64,000 bases of DNA. Source: Prorocentrum cordatum (taxonomy: Eukaryota; Sar; Dinophyceae; Prorocentrales; Prorocentraceae). The first letter of the stretch is position 1; each line of letters starts with the position of its first letter. Under the pieces are notes generated by a model that made no database searches, was not told the origin of the DNA, and saw only the letters and a program-made list of their open reading frames with translations. The translations under genes were made by a program, and so were the position numbers. Positions 10,387 to 19,560 of this stretch are shown piece after piece. Location: the NCBI GenBank assembly GCA_963575745.1, contig CAUYUJ010003869.1, positions 200,565-264,564 on the forward strand. Reading direction: 5' to 3'.

Positions 10387-10890
10387 GAGGAGGATTGCGA
10401 CTGAAGGACGCTGAGGCAATGGCCTCATCCATCGCCCCTGGTGGCTGGGCGCCGCGACGCACAACAAGGGTAAGCCAAACGACTACGGAGATGAGGAATG
10501 AGAGAAGGTCTGTGGGGGGAGAACTGAGGATGGAGACGGAGACTGAGAAATCGGCGGCCCAACGGGCCAGAGGCGTGCTTGGGTCTGTTGGTGGTTAACA
10601 GTATGTCTAGTTCGAGTGCGCGGAGCGGCCCGTGGGTGTCACCGAGCGAACAATACCCCAGGAGCACCCTGGGCGCACCCTGTGGGAAAAGTACCCCAGG
10701 CCCGGGCCAAAAGTACCCCGATCGCAGCCCGCGCGAGGCCTCCCGAATGGGCGTGTTGTCCACGATTACGTTTGGCCTCGAAATGCCCGAAGAAGCCAGC
10801 GAAAGGCCTCCTCCTCGAAGCCATCTAGAGGCCTCCTCCTCATCCTCATGCCCTCCTCTTCCTCCTCCTGTCCCTCCTCATGCGTCTGGC
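10387..10890. other. No gene recognised
   Basis: Unique GC-rich sequence. The only structure seen is a short repeat of AGTACCCCAGG-like units at 10648-10720 and a CCTCCTCCT-rich run at 10808-10875. Confidence 0.5.
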
Positions 10891-10894
10891 ACGC

Positions 10895-12069
10895 CACAAT
10901 CACACGAACATATAGCACCCGTGATGCAAGATGGGCTGGCGGAGTGAGCGAAGCGATTAACAAGAGAAGTGCAAGCCGGATTCCCACCAGCCGATTTGTG
11001 TCACTAGATGTGGAGGGACAAAGAAGGACGAGAAGAGGAGGAGGAGGAGGAGGAGGAGGAGGAGGAGGAGGAGGAGGATAGCTGCTGGGAGTGAAAAGCA
11101 ATAGCGGGGTCGCACTCGAGCGCAAGTGGCGTTGCCATACCTTGCGATGTGTGTAGCAGGGGCCCCCAGGAAGCCTAGGAGGCCCGACGAGGAAGCCGGA
11201 AGAGGCTCCAGCTGGCTCGCCACAAGCACACGAACATATAGCACCAGTGATGCAAGATGGGCTTGCGGAGTGAGCGAAGCGAATAACAAGAAAAGTGCAA
11301 GCACGATTCCCACCAGACGATTTGTGTCACTAGATGTGTAGTGAAATGCAATAGCGAGGTCGCACTCGAGCGCAAGTGGGGTTGCCACACCTTGCGATGT
11401 GTGTAGCAAGGGCCCCCAAGGAAGCCTCAGGAGGCCCGACCAGGATGCCGGAAGAGGCTCCAGGAGGCCCCAGGATTCTGAGGAAGGTGTGGGTGTGTGT
11501 GATGTGTGCTCTGTGCTATTCGTGTTTTCTGTGCGTGTTTTGTGTGCAGGAGGCCGCAGGAGGCCCCAGGAGGCTCGAGGTACTCCAGGAGGTACGACGA
11601 CGAGGCCGCCGAGGCCGCAGGAGGCCCTCTGTGCTGTACTCCGTTGGAGGGGTGCCTCTGACTCCCTCGGAAAGGTGCGGTCTGGGGTACCACAGGGTAC
11701 GTCGGGGCTCGCTCGGACTCGAGCGCAAGTGGGGTTGCCACACCTTGCGATGTGTGTAGCAAGGGCCCCCAAGGAAGCCTCAGGAGGCCCGACCAGGATG
11801 CCGGAAGAGGCTCCAGGAGGCCCCAGGATTCTGAGGAAGGTGTGGGTGTGTGTGATGTGTGCTCTGTGCTATTCGTGTTTTCTGTGCGTGTTTTGTGTGC
11901 AGGAGGCCGCAGGAGGCCCCAGGAGGCTCGAGGTACTCCAGGAGGTACGACGACGAGGCCGCCGAGGCCGCAGGAGGCCCTCTGTGCTGTACTCCGTTGG
12001 AGGGGTGCCTCTGACTCCCTCGGAAAGGTGCGGTCTGGGGTACCACAGGGTACGTCGGGGCTCGCTCGG
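10895..12069. repeat. Nested direct repeats carrying the 18-bp motif
   Basis: A unit of about 325 bases (10900-11180 and 11225-11430) contains a stretch starting AGCACACGAACATATAGCAC and ending near TTTGTGTCACTAGATGTG. It then gives way to a near-perfect 353-base tandem duplication (about 11363-11716 and 11717-12069). The 18-bp motif occurs at 11131-11148, 11381-11398 and 11734-11751, each followed by GTGTGTAGC. A short GGA microsatellite at 11035-11080 lies in the first unit. No credible coding region was seen. Confidence 0.85.
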
Positions 12070-12105
12070 GGCTCGATTTTGGGAGGATGTCTCAGGCGAA
12101 ACCGC

Positions 12106-12187
12106 CATTCTCTGAGAATCGGGGTCAAAATCAGTGAAATTACAATCATTCTCTGAGAATCGGGGTCAAAATCAGTGAAATTACAAT
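12106..12187. repeat. 41-bp exact tandem duplication
   Basis: Two identical 41-base units (12106-12146, 12147-12187). Each contains the small palindrome ATTCTCTGAGAAT. Confidence 0.9.
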
Positions 12188-12382
12188 GTGTTCTGGAAGG
12201 TGTTATGTCAGAATGTTGAATTTCCCATGTGTTTTTGGACCCTGACGTCGCGATCTGCGTGAGGGGTGCCACCGATTTTCAGAATTTCGAGGATGTCCCG
12301 AGCGAAACGCCCAGAAAAATCGCGAACGCGTGCGCATTAATCGCCTCTGAGCTCTACTCCCTCGGAGAGGTGCGTATGAGAA

Positions 12383-12383
<1 letters not shown>

Positions 12384-12443
<60 letters not shown>
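12384..12443. repeat. (CT)n followed by (TA)n microsatellite
   Basis: Pure dinucleotide runs, CT then TA, directly upstream of the minisatellite block. Confidence 0.95.
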
Positions 12444-12447
<4 letters not shown>

Positions 12448-12465
12448 ACACGCATACACACACCT

Positions 12466-13079
12466 TTGGCTTTCATAGCATCCAGGCCCCCAAGATTGCC
12501 CCACAGGCTCCCGAGAGGGCTCCAAGACGACCCCAAGACGGTCCCAACACGGCCCGAGGCCCCCAAGACAGCCCAAGAGGGCCCCGAGACGAGCCCCAGA
12601 GGGGTCCCAGAGGTGCAAGGCCATATTCAAATTCCGAGCTTTCGGCCCTGGAGGCTCCCAGGAGGCCCCACGAGGTCCCCAGGAGGCCCCAAGAGGCGCC
12701 CAAGAGGCCCCGAGAGGCCCCCCAGAGACTCCCAGGAGGCTCCCAAGAGGCCTCCAGGAGGCCCCCAGGAGGGCCCCAAGAGGCAAAATTCGCTGCATGT
12801 CCTTCAGAAAACGTACATGTTGCGCATATGTACCTCTTTGGCTTTCACAGCGTCCGAGACGGCCCAAGAGGCCCCCAAGACTGCCCCACAGGCTCCCAAG
12901 AGGGCTCCAAGACGACCCCAAGACGGCCCGAGAGGCCCCCAAGACAGCCCAAGAGGGCTCCAGGACGAGCCCCAGAGGGGTCCCAGAGGTGCACAACCAT
13001 ATTCAAATTCCGATCTTTCGGCTCCAGAGGCCTCCAGGAGGCCTCAAGAGGTTCCCAAAAGGCCCCAAGAGGCGCCCAA
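12466..13079. repeat. GGCCCCAAGAGG minisatellite block, copy 1 (two subunits)
   Basis: Two homologous subunits of about 360 and 250 bases. Each starts with TTTGGCTTTCA(C/T)AGC, runs through degenerate 10-12-base units such as CCCAAGAGGCC, and includes the conserved island CCATATTCAAATTCCGA. The subunits are joined by a segment around 12786 (AAAATTCG, ATGTCCTTCAG). Translation gives only monotonous GPKRRPRGP or LLGASWG peptides, so it is treated as non-coding. The block ends at the spliced-leader relic. Confidence 0.85.
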
Positions 13080-13101
13080 TCCATAGCCATTTTGGCTCAA
13101 G
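13080..13101 (+). other. Dinoflagellate spliced-leader relic 1
   Basis: The 22 bases match the dinoflagellate spliced leader (consensus pieces CCGTAGCC, ATTTT, GGCTCAAG) with one difference, CCATAGCC. In the genome such relics mark sequences copied from trans-spliced mRNA. It lies 5' of the 329-codon gene at 14808, now separated from it by cassette copy 1. Confidence 0.9.
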
Positions 13102-13115
13102 CCACCAGGGCTTAA

Positions 13116-14726
13116 ATTATCCCGGCAAAGCAACCTAACAGCGATGTGTAGAAGCATATCTGAAAGCATTCCCCTTAAGATTCAGATGAAAATCCAGTTG
13201 TCGAATTCTGCTGTTCTCGCAGTCGTAGTCGCATTCGCGATGACAGTCGCAGCGGCAACGGCAGTCGCAGTCACAGCCTCAGCCTCAGCCTGCCTCCTCC
13301 TCCTCCTCTTTTCTCCTGCTCCTCCTCCTCCTCCTCCTCCTCCTCCTTCCTCCTGCTCGTCCTCGTTCTCGTCCTCCTCGTCTTGCTCGTCCTCCTCCTC
13401 CTGGTGCTCTCTCCTCCTCCTCCTCCTCCTCCTCCTCCTCCTCCTCCTCCTCCTGGTGGTCCTCGTTCTCCTCCTCCTGGTGCTCTCCCCCCCCCTCCTC
13501 CTCCTCGTCCTCCTCCTCCTCCTCCTCCTCCTCGTCCTCCTCCTCCTCTTCCTCCTCCTCCTCCTCCTCCTCCTCCTCCTCCTCCTCCTCCTCCTCCTCC
13601 TCCTCCTCCTCCTGGTAGTCCTCCCCCTCCCCTCCTCCTCCTCCTCCTCCTCCTCTTCCTGGTCGTCCTCGTTCTCGTCCTCCTCGTCTTGCTCGTCCTT
13701 CTCCTCCTGGTGTTCTCTCCTCCTCCTCCTCCTCCTCCTCCTCCTCCTCCTGGTGGTCCTCGTTCTCCTCCTCCTGGTACTCTCCCCCCCCCCTCCTCCT
13801 CCTCCTCCTCGTCCTCGTCCTCCTCCTCCTCCTCCTCCTCTTCCTCCTCCTCCTCCTCCTCCTCCTCCTCCTCCTCCTCCTCCTCCTCCTGGTACTCCTC
13901 CCCCTCCCCTCCTCCTCCTCCTCCTCCTCCTCCTCTTCCTGGTCGTCCTCCTCCTCCTGGTCGTCCTCCTCCTCCTGCTCGTCCTCCTCCTCCTCCTGCT
14001 CGTCCTTCTTCTCCTGCTCCTCCTGCTCCTCGTCCTGCTCCTGCTCGTCCTCGTCCTCCTGGTCTTGCTCGTCCTCCTCCTCGTCGTGCTCTTGCCCCTG
14101 CTGAAAATGTGGCCCAGGAATGGGAGTTCTGGGAAGTCGAAGAGCACGAAGTTGCCTACAGTTGGCTACGGGCATTCAAAATGTGGCCCGGGAATGGAGT
14201 TCTGGGAACTCGAAGAGCACGAAGTGGCCTACAGTTGGCTCCGGGCATTCAAAATGTGGCCCGGGAATGGAGTTCTGGGAAATCGAAGAGCACGAAGTGG
14301 CCTACAGTTGGCTCCGGGCATTCAAAATGTGGCCCGGGAATGGAGTTCTGGGAAATAGAAGAGCACGAAGTGGCCTACAGTTGGCTCCGGGCATCCAAAA
14401 TGTGGCCCGGGAATGGCGTTCTGGGAACTCGAAGAGCACGAAGTGTGTGACTGTTGCATCCGGCCCCCCAGAATGTGGCCCGGGAATGGCGTTCTGGGAT
14501 GTCGAAGAGCACTTTGTGTGTGACTGTTGCATCCGGCCCCCCAGAATGTGGCCTGGGAATGGAGTTCTGGGAAGGCGAAGAGCACGAAGTGTGTGACTGT
14601 TGGTGAAAAACGAGCCCGGCTCATGCCGCCCGGAAACGCCCCAACACCTGCCCGGACCCCCCTGTGGAGTGATCTGTGAGCTCTTTTGATCCCACTAGAA
14701 ACCTATCAGTCTTCGCTGTTAGGTAA
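13116..14726 (+). mobile_element. 1.6-kb cassette, copy 1 (inserted in a 5' leader)
   Basis: Left end starts ATTATCCCGG, with ACCTAACAGCGA at 13133-13144. The right end carries the inverse TCGCTGTTAGGT at 14713-14724. The last 24 bases can also form a 9-bp stem (ACCTATCAG with CTGTTAGGT, one mismatch) around loop TCTTCG. Interior: conserved lead with alternating GCAGTCGC motifs, about 820 bases of CTC/CCT repeats, then about seven 73-base tandem units (from 14104), then a conserved tail. At 23594-23625 the same flanks are joined without the cassette, so this is an insertion. Architecture resembles Helentron-associated non-autonomous elements. Confidence 0.8.
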
Positions 14727-14807
14727 ATACTATTTCTAGCTCCTCCCCACTGCCGAACGAAACCAGCGCCAGGGCCACTCTCCCTTCCTCGGCGGCCTCG
14801 GGCGCAT

Positions 14808-15797
14808 ATGCGGCAAGCGCTGCGCGGGCCGCTCCTAGGCTGTGCTTTTGTCACGGCCGCCGCCAGCGGCCTCTCGGGCGCCACCCGCTCGTCGCTGGGC
14901 CTCGCCGGGACGGCGCCATCAGCGCCAGAGGACCGGGCCGAGGTCCACGCGGAGGCCTGCGCCGCGGGCGGCGCCGCGGGCGCCCGCGCCGCGGGGCCCA
15001 GCGGGCCCGGGGCCCCGGCCGAGCGGCGCCGTGGCGAGCGGGGCGGGCACTGCTGGGCACTCTGGGCGCGGGGCGAGGAGCAGTCCAGCCAGGTCGTGAA
15101 CGCCAGGGACAGCACCGCGGTGGGCCCCTGGGCCACCGACGCTGCCGGCGCGGAGGTCCCGGCCTGGATGCTCTGCGCGGAGGAGCTCACGCGGCGCGCC
15201 CTGCTGTCCCCGAGCTGCGCGGAGGGGGCCTGCGCGTGCACCCAGCTGGGTCGCACCAGTTGCTCGTGTCGTGCGGTCATGGCCGCGTCGCGGGCGCGGC
15301 TCATGCTGAAGCACGCAGAGTGGCTCGCCGACCACGGCCACGCCAGGGGCGCGGAGGTCCGCTTCCAGGAGGCCAGCCGTGAGGCGGCGGAGCACGGCCA
15401 GGCGGCGCTCGTACACAGAGCCTCTGCGCGGTTGGGGCACCTCCTCTCGAGGCGGGGCCGCTTCGCGGAGGCGCTCGAGGCCCTCCTCGAGGCCCAGCGG
15501 TTCGGAGACCTCGCCCTGGAGGAGGAGCGCGACCCGGCCACGCCGTGGTTGCTCGGGGTGGCTTGGTTGCAGGCAGCAAGATGCGGCGCGGCGAAGTGGC
15601 AGGAAGCGGAAGAGTGGATCCTTAGTTTGGGCCCGCTCGCGGCGGACGGGCTCGACGCGCAGCGCCAGAGGCTCCAGGCGGACATCCGCTTCTGGCGGGT
15701 CGCGGAGCTGTCCCCGAGGCGCTGCGTAGACGCTGGCGATGTCGCGCACGCGCTGATCTGCTTCGGGAGCCATTTGTTCTACGCCGTGACGCGATAG
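14808..15797 (+). CDS. TPR-like helical protein, SL-derived retrogene, copy 1
   Basis: Intronless 329-codon frame; the ATG is the first one after the leader in the uninterrupted second copy. Residues 8-22 are hydrophobic after a short basic start, suggesting a signal or transit peptide. Residues about 40-80 are Ala/Gly/Pro-rich. A cysteine cluster lies at C137, C142, C144, C152 and C154. From about 160 to 300 the protein is helical; the segment HRASARLGHLLSRRGRFAEA (204-223) has the spacing of a TPR helix pair, and 167-200 looks like a preceding repeat. TPR-type repeats usually bind proteins; no enzyme motif is seen. The spliced-leader relic lies upstream and a degenerate A-run (AAACAAAAAAA) follows the 3' region at about 16235, as expected for a reverse-transcribed mRNA. 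Cassette copy 1 splits leader from ATG, so expression from the leader side is doubtful. Confidence 0.75.
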   Translation: MRQALRGPLLGCAFVTAAASGLSGATRSSLGLAGTAPSAPEDRAEVHAEACAAGGAAGARAAGPSGPGAPAERRRGERGGHCWALWARGEEQSSQVVNARDSTAVGPWATDAAGAEVPAWMLCAEELTRRALLSPSCAEGACACTQLGRTSCSCRAVMAASRARLMLKHAEWLADHGHARGAEVRFQEASREAAEHGQAALVHRASARLGHLLSRRGRFAEALEALLEAQRFGDLALEEERDPATPWLLGVAWLQAARCGAAKWQEAEEWILSLGPLAADGLDAQRQRLQADIRFWRVAELSPRRCVDAGDVAHALICFGSHLFYAVTR

Positions 15798-16346
15798 TGG
15801 CAGAGGAAGGGGAGCTGGGAGTGTTGGACGGAGGGGCAGGGACGCTCAATATCCAGCACAGCGCTGCTCCAGACCAACAGGAGTGTCGAGACAGGATCCG
15901 CTGGCCGCGTGCATGTGTAGTTTCCGTTCTATATATTGCATCAGGGAGTGAGTTGTCATTCCTTCCTCATTTTGATTTTGCCGTGGACAGCCAGGGGGGC
16001 TGGGGCTCCGACTTGTTTTGTTGGGGTCCTGGCGGGCTCATGTAGAATAGTCATTCGCGGGGCTGTGGGTGCTTCTTTGGGCGCCCAGAGTCTCTTCATT
16101 TTGCCCCAGAGTCTCCTCCTGGTGTCCCATCCCGCAGACCACGGCTCGATGCCTAGGTCAGTTGATTGCTCGGGTTAGCTTGACTCCGACGACTGGCATA
16201 GTCTGGAGCACTTGTGGCACAGAATGGGCTCCGAAACAAAAAAACGGCCCCAAGAGGCGTCCAAGAGGCCCCAAGAGGCCCCCAAAAGACCCCCAGGAGG
16301 CTCCCAAGAGGCCTCCAGGAGGCCCCCAGGAGGGCCCCAAGAGGCA
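15798..16346 (+). other. 3' untranslated/flanking region of gene copy 1 plus short minisatellite
   Basis: Nearly identical to the region after gene copy 2 until about 16225, where copy 2 has about 170 extra bases. The A-run AAACAAAAAAA at about 16235 is followed by 100 bases of GGCCCCAAGAGG minisatellite that stops at the cassette array. Confidence 0.7.
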
Positions 16347-17924
16347 ATTATCCCGGCAAAGCAACCTAACAGCGATGTGTAGAAGCATATCTGAAAGCAT
16401 TCCCCTTAAGATTCAGATGAAAATCCAGTTGTCGAATTCTGCTGTTCTCGCAGTCGTAGTCGCATTCGCGATGACAGTCGCAGCGGCAACGGCAGTCGCA
16501 GTCACAGCCTCAGCCTCAGCCTGCCTCCTCCTCCTCCTCCTTTTTCTCCTGCTCCTCCTCCTCCTCCTCCTCCTCCTCCTCCTCTCCTCCTGCTCGTCCT
16601 CGTTCTCGTCCTCCTCGTCTTGCTCGTCCTCCTCCTCCTGGTGCTCTCTCCTCCTCCTCCTCCTCCTCCTCCTCCTCCTCCTCCTCCTCCTGGTGGTCCT
16701 CGTTCTCCTCCTCCTGGTGCTCTCCCCCCCCCTCCTCCTCCTCGTCCTCCTCCTCCTCCTCCGCCTCCTCGTCCTCCTCCTCCTCTTCCTCCTCCTCCTT
16801 CTCCTCCTCCTCCTGGTAGTCCTCCCCCTCCCCTCCTCCTCCTCTTCCTCTTCCTGGTCGTCCTCGTTCTCGTCCTCCTCGTCTTGCTCGTCCTCCTCCT
16901 CCTGGTGTTCTCTCCTCCTCCTCCTCCTCCTCCACCTCCTCCCTCCTCCTTTTTCTCCTCCTGTGGTCCTCGTTTCCTCCTCCTGGTACCTCCCCCCCCC
17001 CCTCCTCCTCCTCCTCCTCAGTCCTCGTCCTCCTCCCCTCCCCTCCTCTTTCTCCTCCTCCTCCTCCTCCTCCTCCCTCCTCCTCCTGTACTCCTCCCCC
17101 TCCCCTCTCCTCCTCCTCCTCCTCCTCTTACCTGGCGTCCTCCTCCTCCTGTCTCCTCCTCATCCTGTCTCGTCCTCCTCCTCCTCCTGCTCGTCCCTTC
17201 TTTCCCTGCTCCTCCGCTCCTCGTCCTGCTCCTGCTCGTCCCTCGTCCTCCTGGTCTTGCTCGTCCGCCTCCTCTACGTGCTCTTGCCCCTGCTAAAAGC
17301 TGAAAATGTGCCCAGGTATGGGAGTTCTGGGAAGTGAAGACACGAAGTTGCCTACAGCTGCTACGGGCATTCAAATTGGCCCGGGAAATGGAGTGCTGGG
17401 AACTCGAAGAGCACGAAGTGGCCTACAGTTTGGCTCCGGCATTCAAAATGTGGCCCAGGAATGGAGTTCTGGGAACTCGAAGACCACGCAGTGGCCTACA
17501 GTTTGGCTCCGGGCATTGAAAATCATACCCACGAATTGAATTTTGGGAACTCGAAGAGCACGAAGTGGCTTACAGTTGGCTCCGGGCATCCAAAATGTGG
17601 CCCGGGAATGGAATTCTGGGAACTCGAAGAGCACGAAGTGTGTGACTGTTGCATCCGGTTATTCTAAATGTGGCCCGGGAATGGCGTTCTGGATGTCGAA
17701 GAGCACGAAGTGTGTGACTGTTGCATCCGGTTATTCGAAAGTGGCCTGGGAATGAGTTTCTGGAAGTCGAAGAGCACGAAGTGTGTGACTGTTGGTGAAA
17801 AACGAGCCCGGCACCCTGCCGCCCGGCAACTCCCCAACACCTGCCCGGACCCCCCTGTGGAGTGATCTGTGAGCTCTTTTGAGACCACTAGAAACCTATC
17901 AGTCTTTGCTGTTAGGTAAAAAAA
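16347..17924 (+). mobile_element. 1.6-kb cassette, copy 2 (first of array)
   Basis: Same ends as copy 1: ATTATCCCGG start, ACCTAACAGCGA at 16364-16375, right repeat with one mismatch ending at 17917. The CTC region is more degenerate than in other copies, with many single-base changes after 16930, and the 73-base units (17300-17790) have indels. It is the most diverged of the four copies. Confidence 0.8.
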
Positions 17925-19560
17925 ATTATCCCGGCAAAGCAACCTAACAGCGATGTGTAGAAGCATATCTGAAAGCATTCCCCTTAAGATTCAGATGAAA
18001 ATCCAGTTGTCGAATTCTGCTGTTCTCGCAGTCGTAGTCGCATTCGCGATGGCAGTCGCAGCGGCAACGGCAGTCGCAGTCACAGCCTCAGCCTCAGCCT
18101 GCCTCCTCCTCCTCCTCCTCCTCTTTCTCCTGCTCCTGCTCCTCCTCCTCCTCCTCCTCCTCTTCCTCCTGCTCGTCCTCGTTCTCGTCCTCCTCGTCTT
18201 GCTCGTCCTCCTCCTCCTGGTGCTCTCTCCTCCTCCTCCTCCTCCTCCTCCTCCTGCTGGTCCTCGTTCTCCTCCTCCTGGTGCTCTCCCCCCCCCTCCT
18301 CCTCCTCGTCCTCCTCCTCCTCCTCCTCCTCGTCCTCCTCCTCCTCTTCCTCCTCCTCCTCCTCCTGGTAGTCCTCCCCCTCCCCTCCTCCTCCTCCTCC
18401 TCCTCTTCCTGGTCGTCCTCGTTCTCGTCCTCCTCGTCTTGCTCGTCCTCCTCCTCCTCCTGGTGTTCTCTCCTCCTCCTCCTCCTCCTCCTCCTCCTCC
18501 TCCTCCTCCTCCTCCTCCTCCTCCTGGTGGTCCTCGTTCTCCTCCTCCTGGTACTCTCCCCCCCCCTCCTCCTCCTCCTCCTCGTCCTCGTCCTCCTCCT
18601 CCTCCTCCTCCTCTTCCTCCTCCTCCTCCTCCTCCTCCTCCTCCTCCTCCTCCTCCTCCTGGTACTCCTCCCCCTCCCCTTCTCCTCCTCCTCCTCCTCT
18701 TCCTGGTCGTCCTCCTCCTCCTGGTCGTCCTCCTCCTCCTGCTCGTCCTCCTCCTCCTCCTGCTCGTCCTTCTTCTCCTGCTCCTCCTGCTCCTCGTCCT
18801 GCTCCTGCTCTTCCTCGTCCTCCTGGTCTTGCTCGTCCTCCTCCTCGTCGTGCTCTTGCCCCTGCTGAAAATGTGGCCCAGGAATGGGAGTTCTGGGAAG
18901 TCGAAGAGCACGAAGTTGCCTACAGTTGGCTACGGGCATTCAAAATGTGGCCCGGGAATGGAGTTCTGGGAACTCGAAGAGCACGAAGTGGCCTACGGTT
19001 GGCTCCGGGCATGCAAAATGTGGCCCGGGAATGGAGTTCTGGGAAGTCGAAGAGCACGAAGTGGCCTACAGTTGGCTCCGGGCATCCAAAATGTGGCCCG
19101 GGATGGAGTTCTGGGAAGTCGAAGAGCACGAAGTGGCCTACAGTTGGCTCCGGGCATCCAAAATGTGGCCCGGGAATGGAGTTCTGGGAAATCGAAGAGC
19201 ACGAAGAGGCCTACAGTTGGCTCCGGGCATCCAAAATGTGGCCCGGGAATGGAGTTCTGGGAACTCGAAGAGCACGAAGTGTGTGACTGTTGCATCCGGC
19301 CCCCCAGAATGTGGCCCGGGAATGGCGTTCTGGGATGTCGAAGAGCACTTTGTGTGTGACTGTTGCATCCGGCCCCCCAGAATGTGGCCTGGGAATGGAG
19401 TTCTGGAAGGCGAAGAGCACGAAGTGTGTGACTGTTGGTGAAAAACGAGCCCGGCTCATGCCGCCCGGAAACGCCCCAACACCTGCCCGGACCCCCCTGT
19501 GGAGTGATCTGTGAGCTCTTTTGAGACCACTAGAAACCTATCAGTCTTCGCTGTTAGGTA
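17925..19560 (+). mobile_element. 1.6-kb cassette, copy 3 (middle of array)
   Basis: Head-to-tail with copies 2 and 4. Sub-terminal repeats lie at 17942-17953 and 19548-19559. The CTC block spans about 18100-18860 and the 73-base units about 18868-19440; the hairpin end is intact. The junction to copy 4 is direct (GGTA then ATTATCCC). Confidence 0.85.

Noticed and set aside
14104-14610. 73-bp regularly spaced units as a possible CRISPR array
   Set aside because: Units are contiguous tandem repeats without variable spacers, in eukaryotic DNA with no cas genes; the same holds for the 90-bp and 151-bp arrays.
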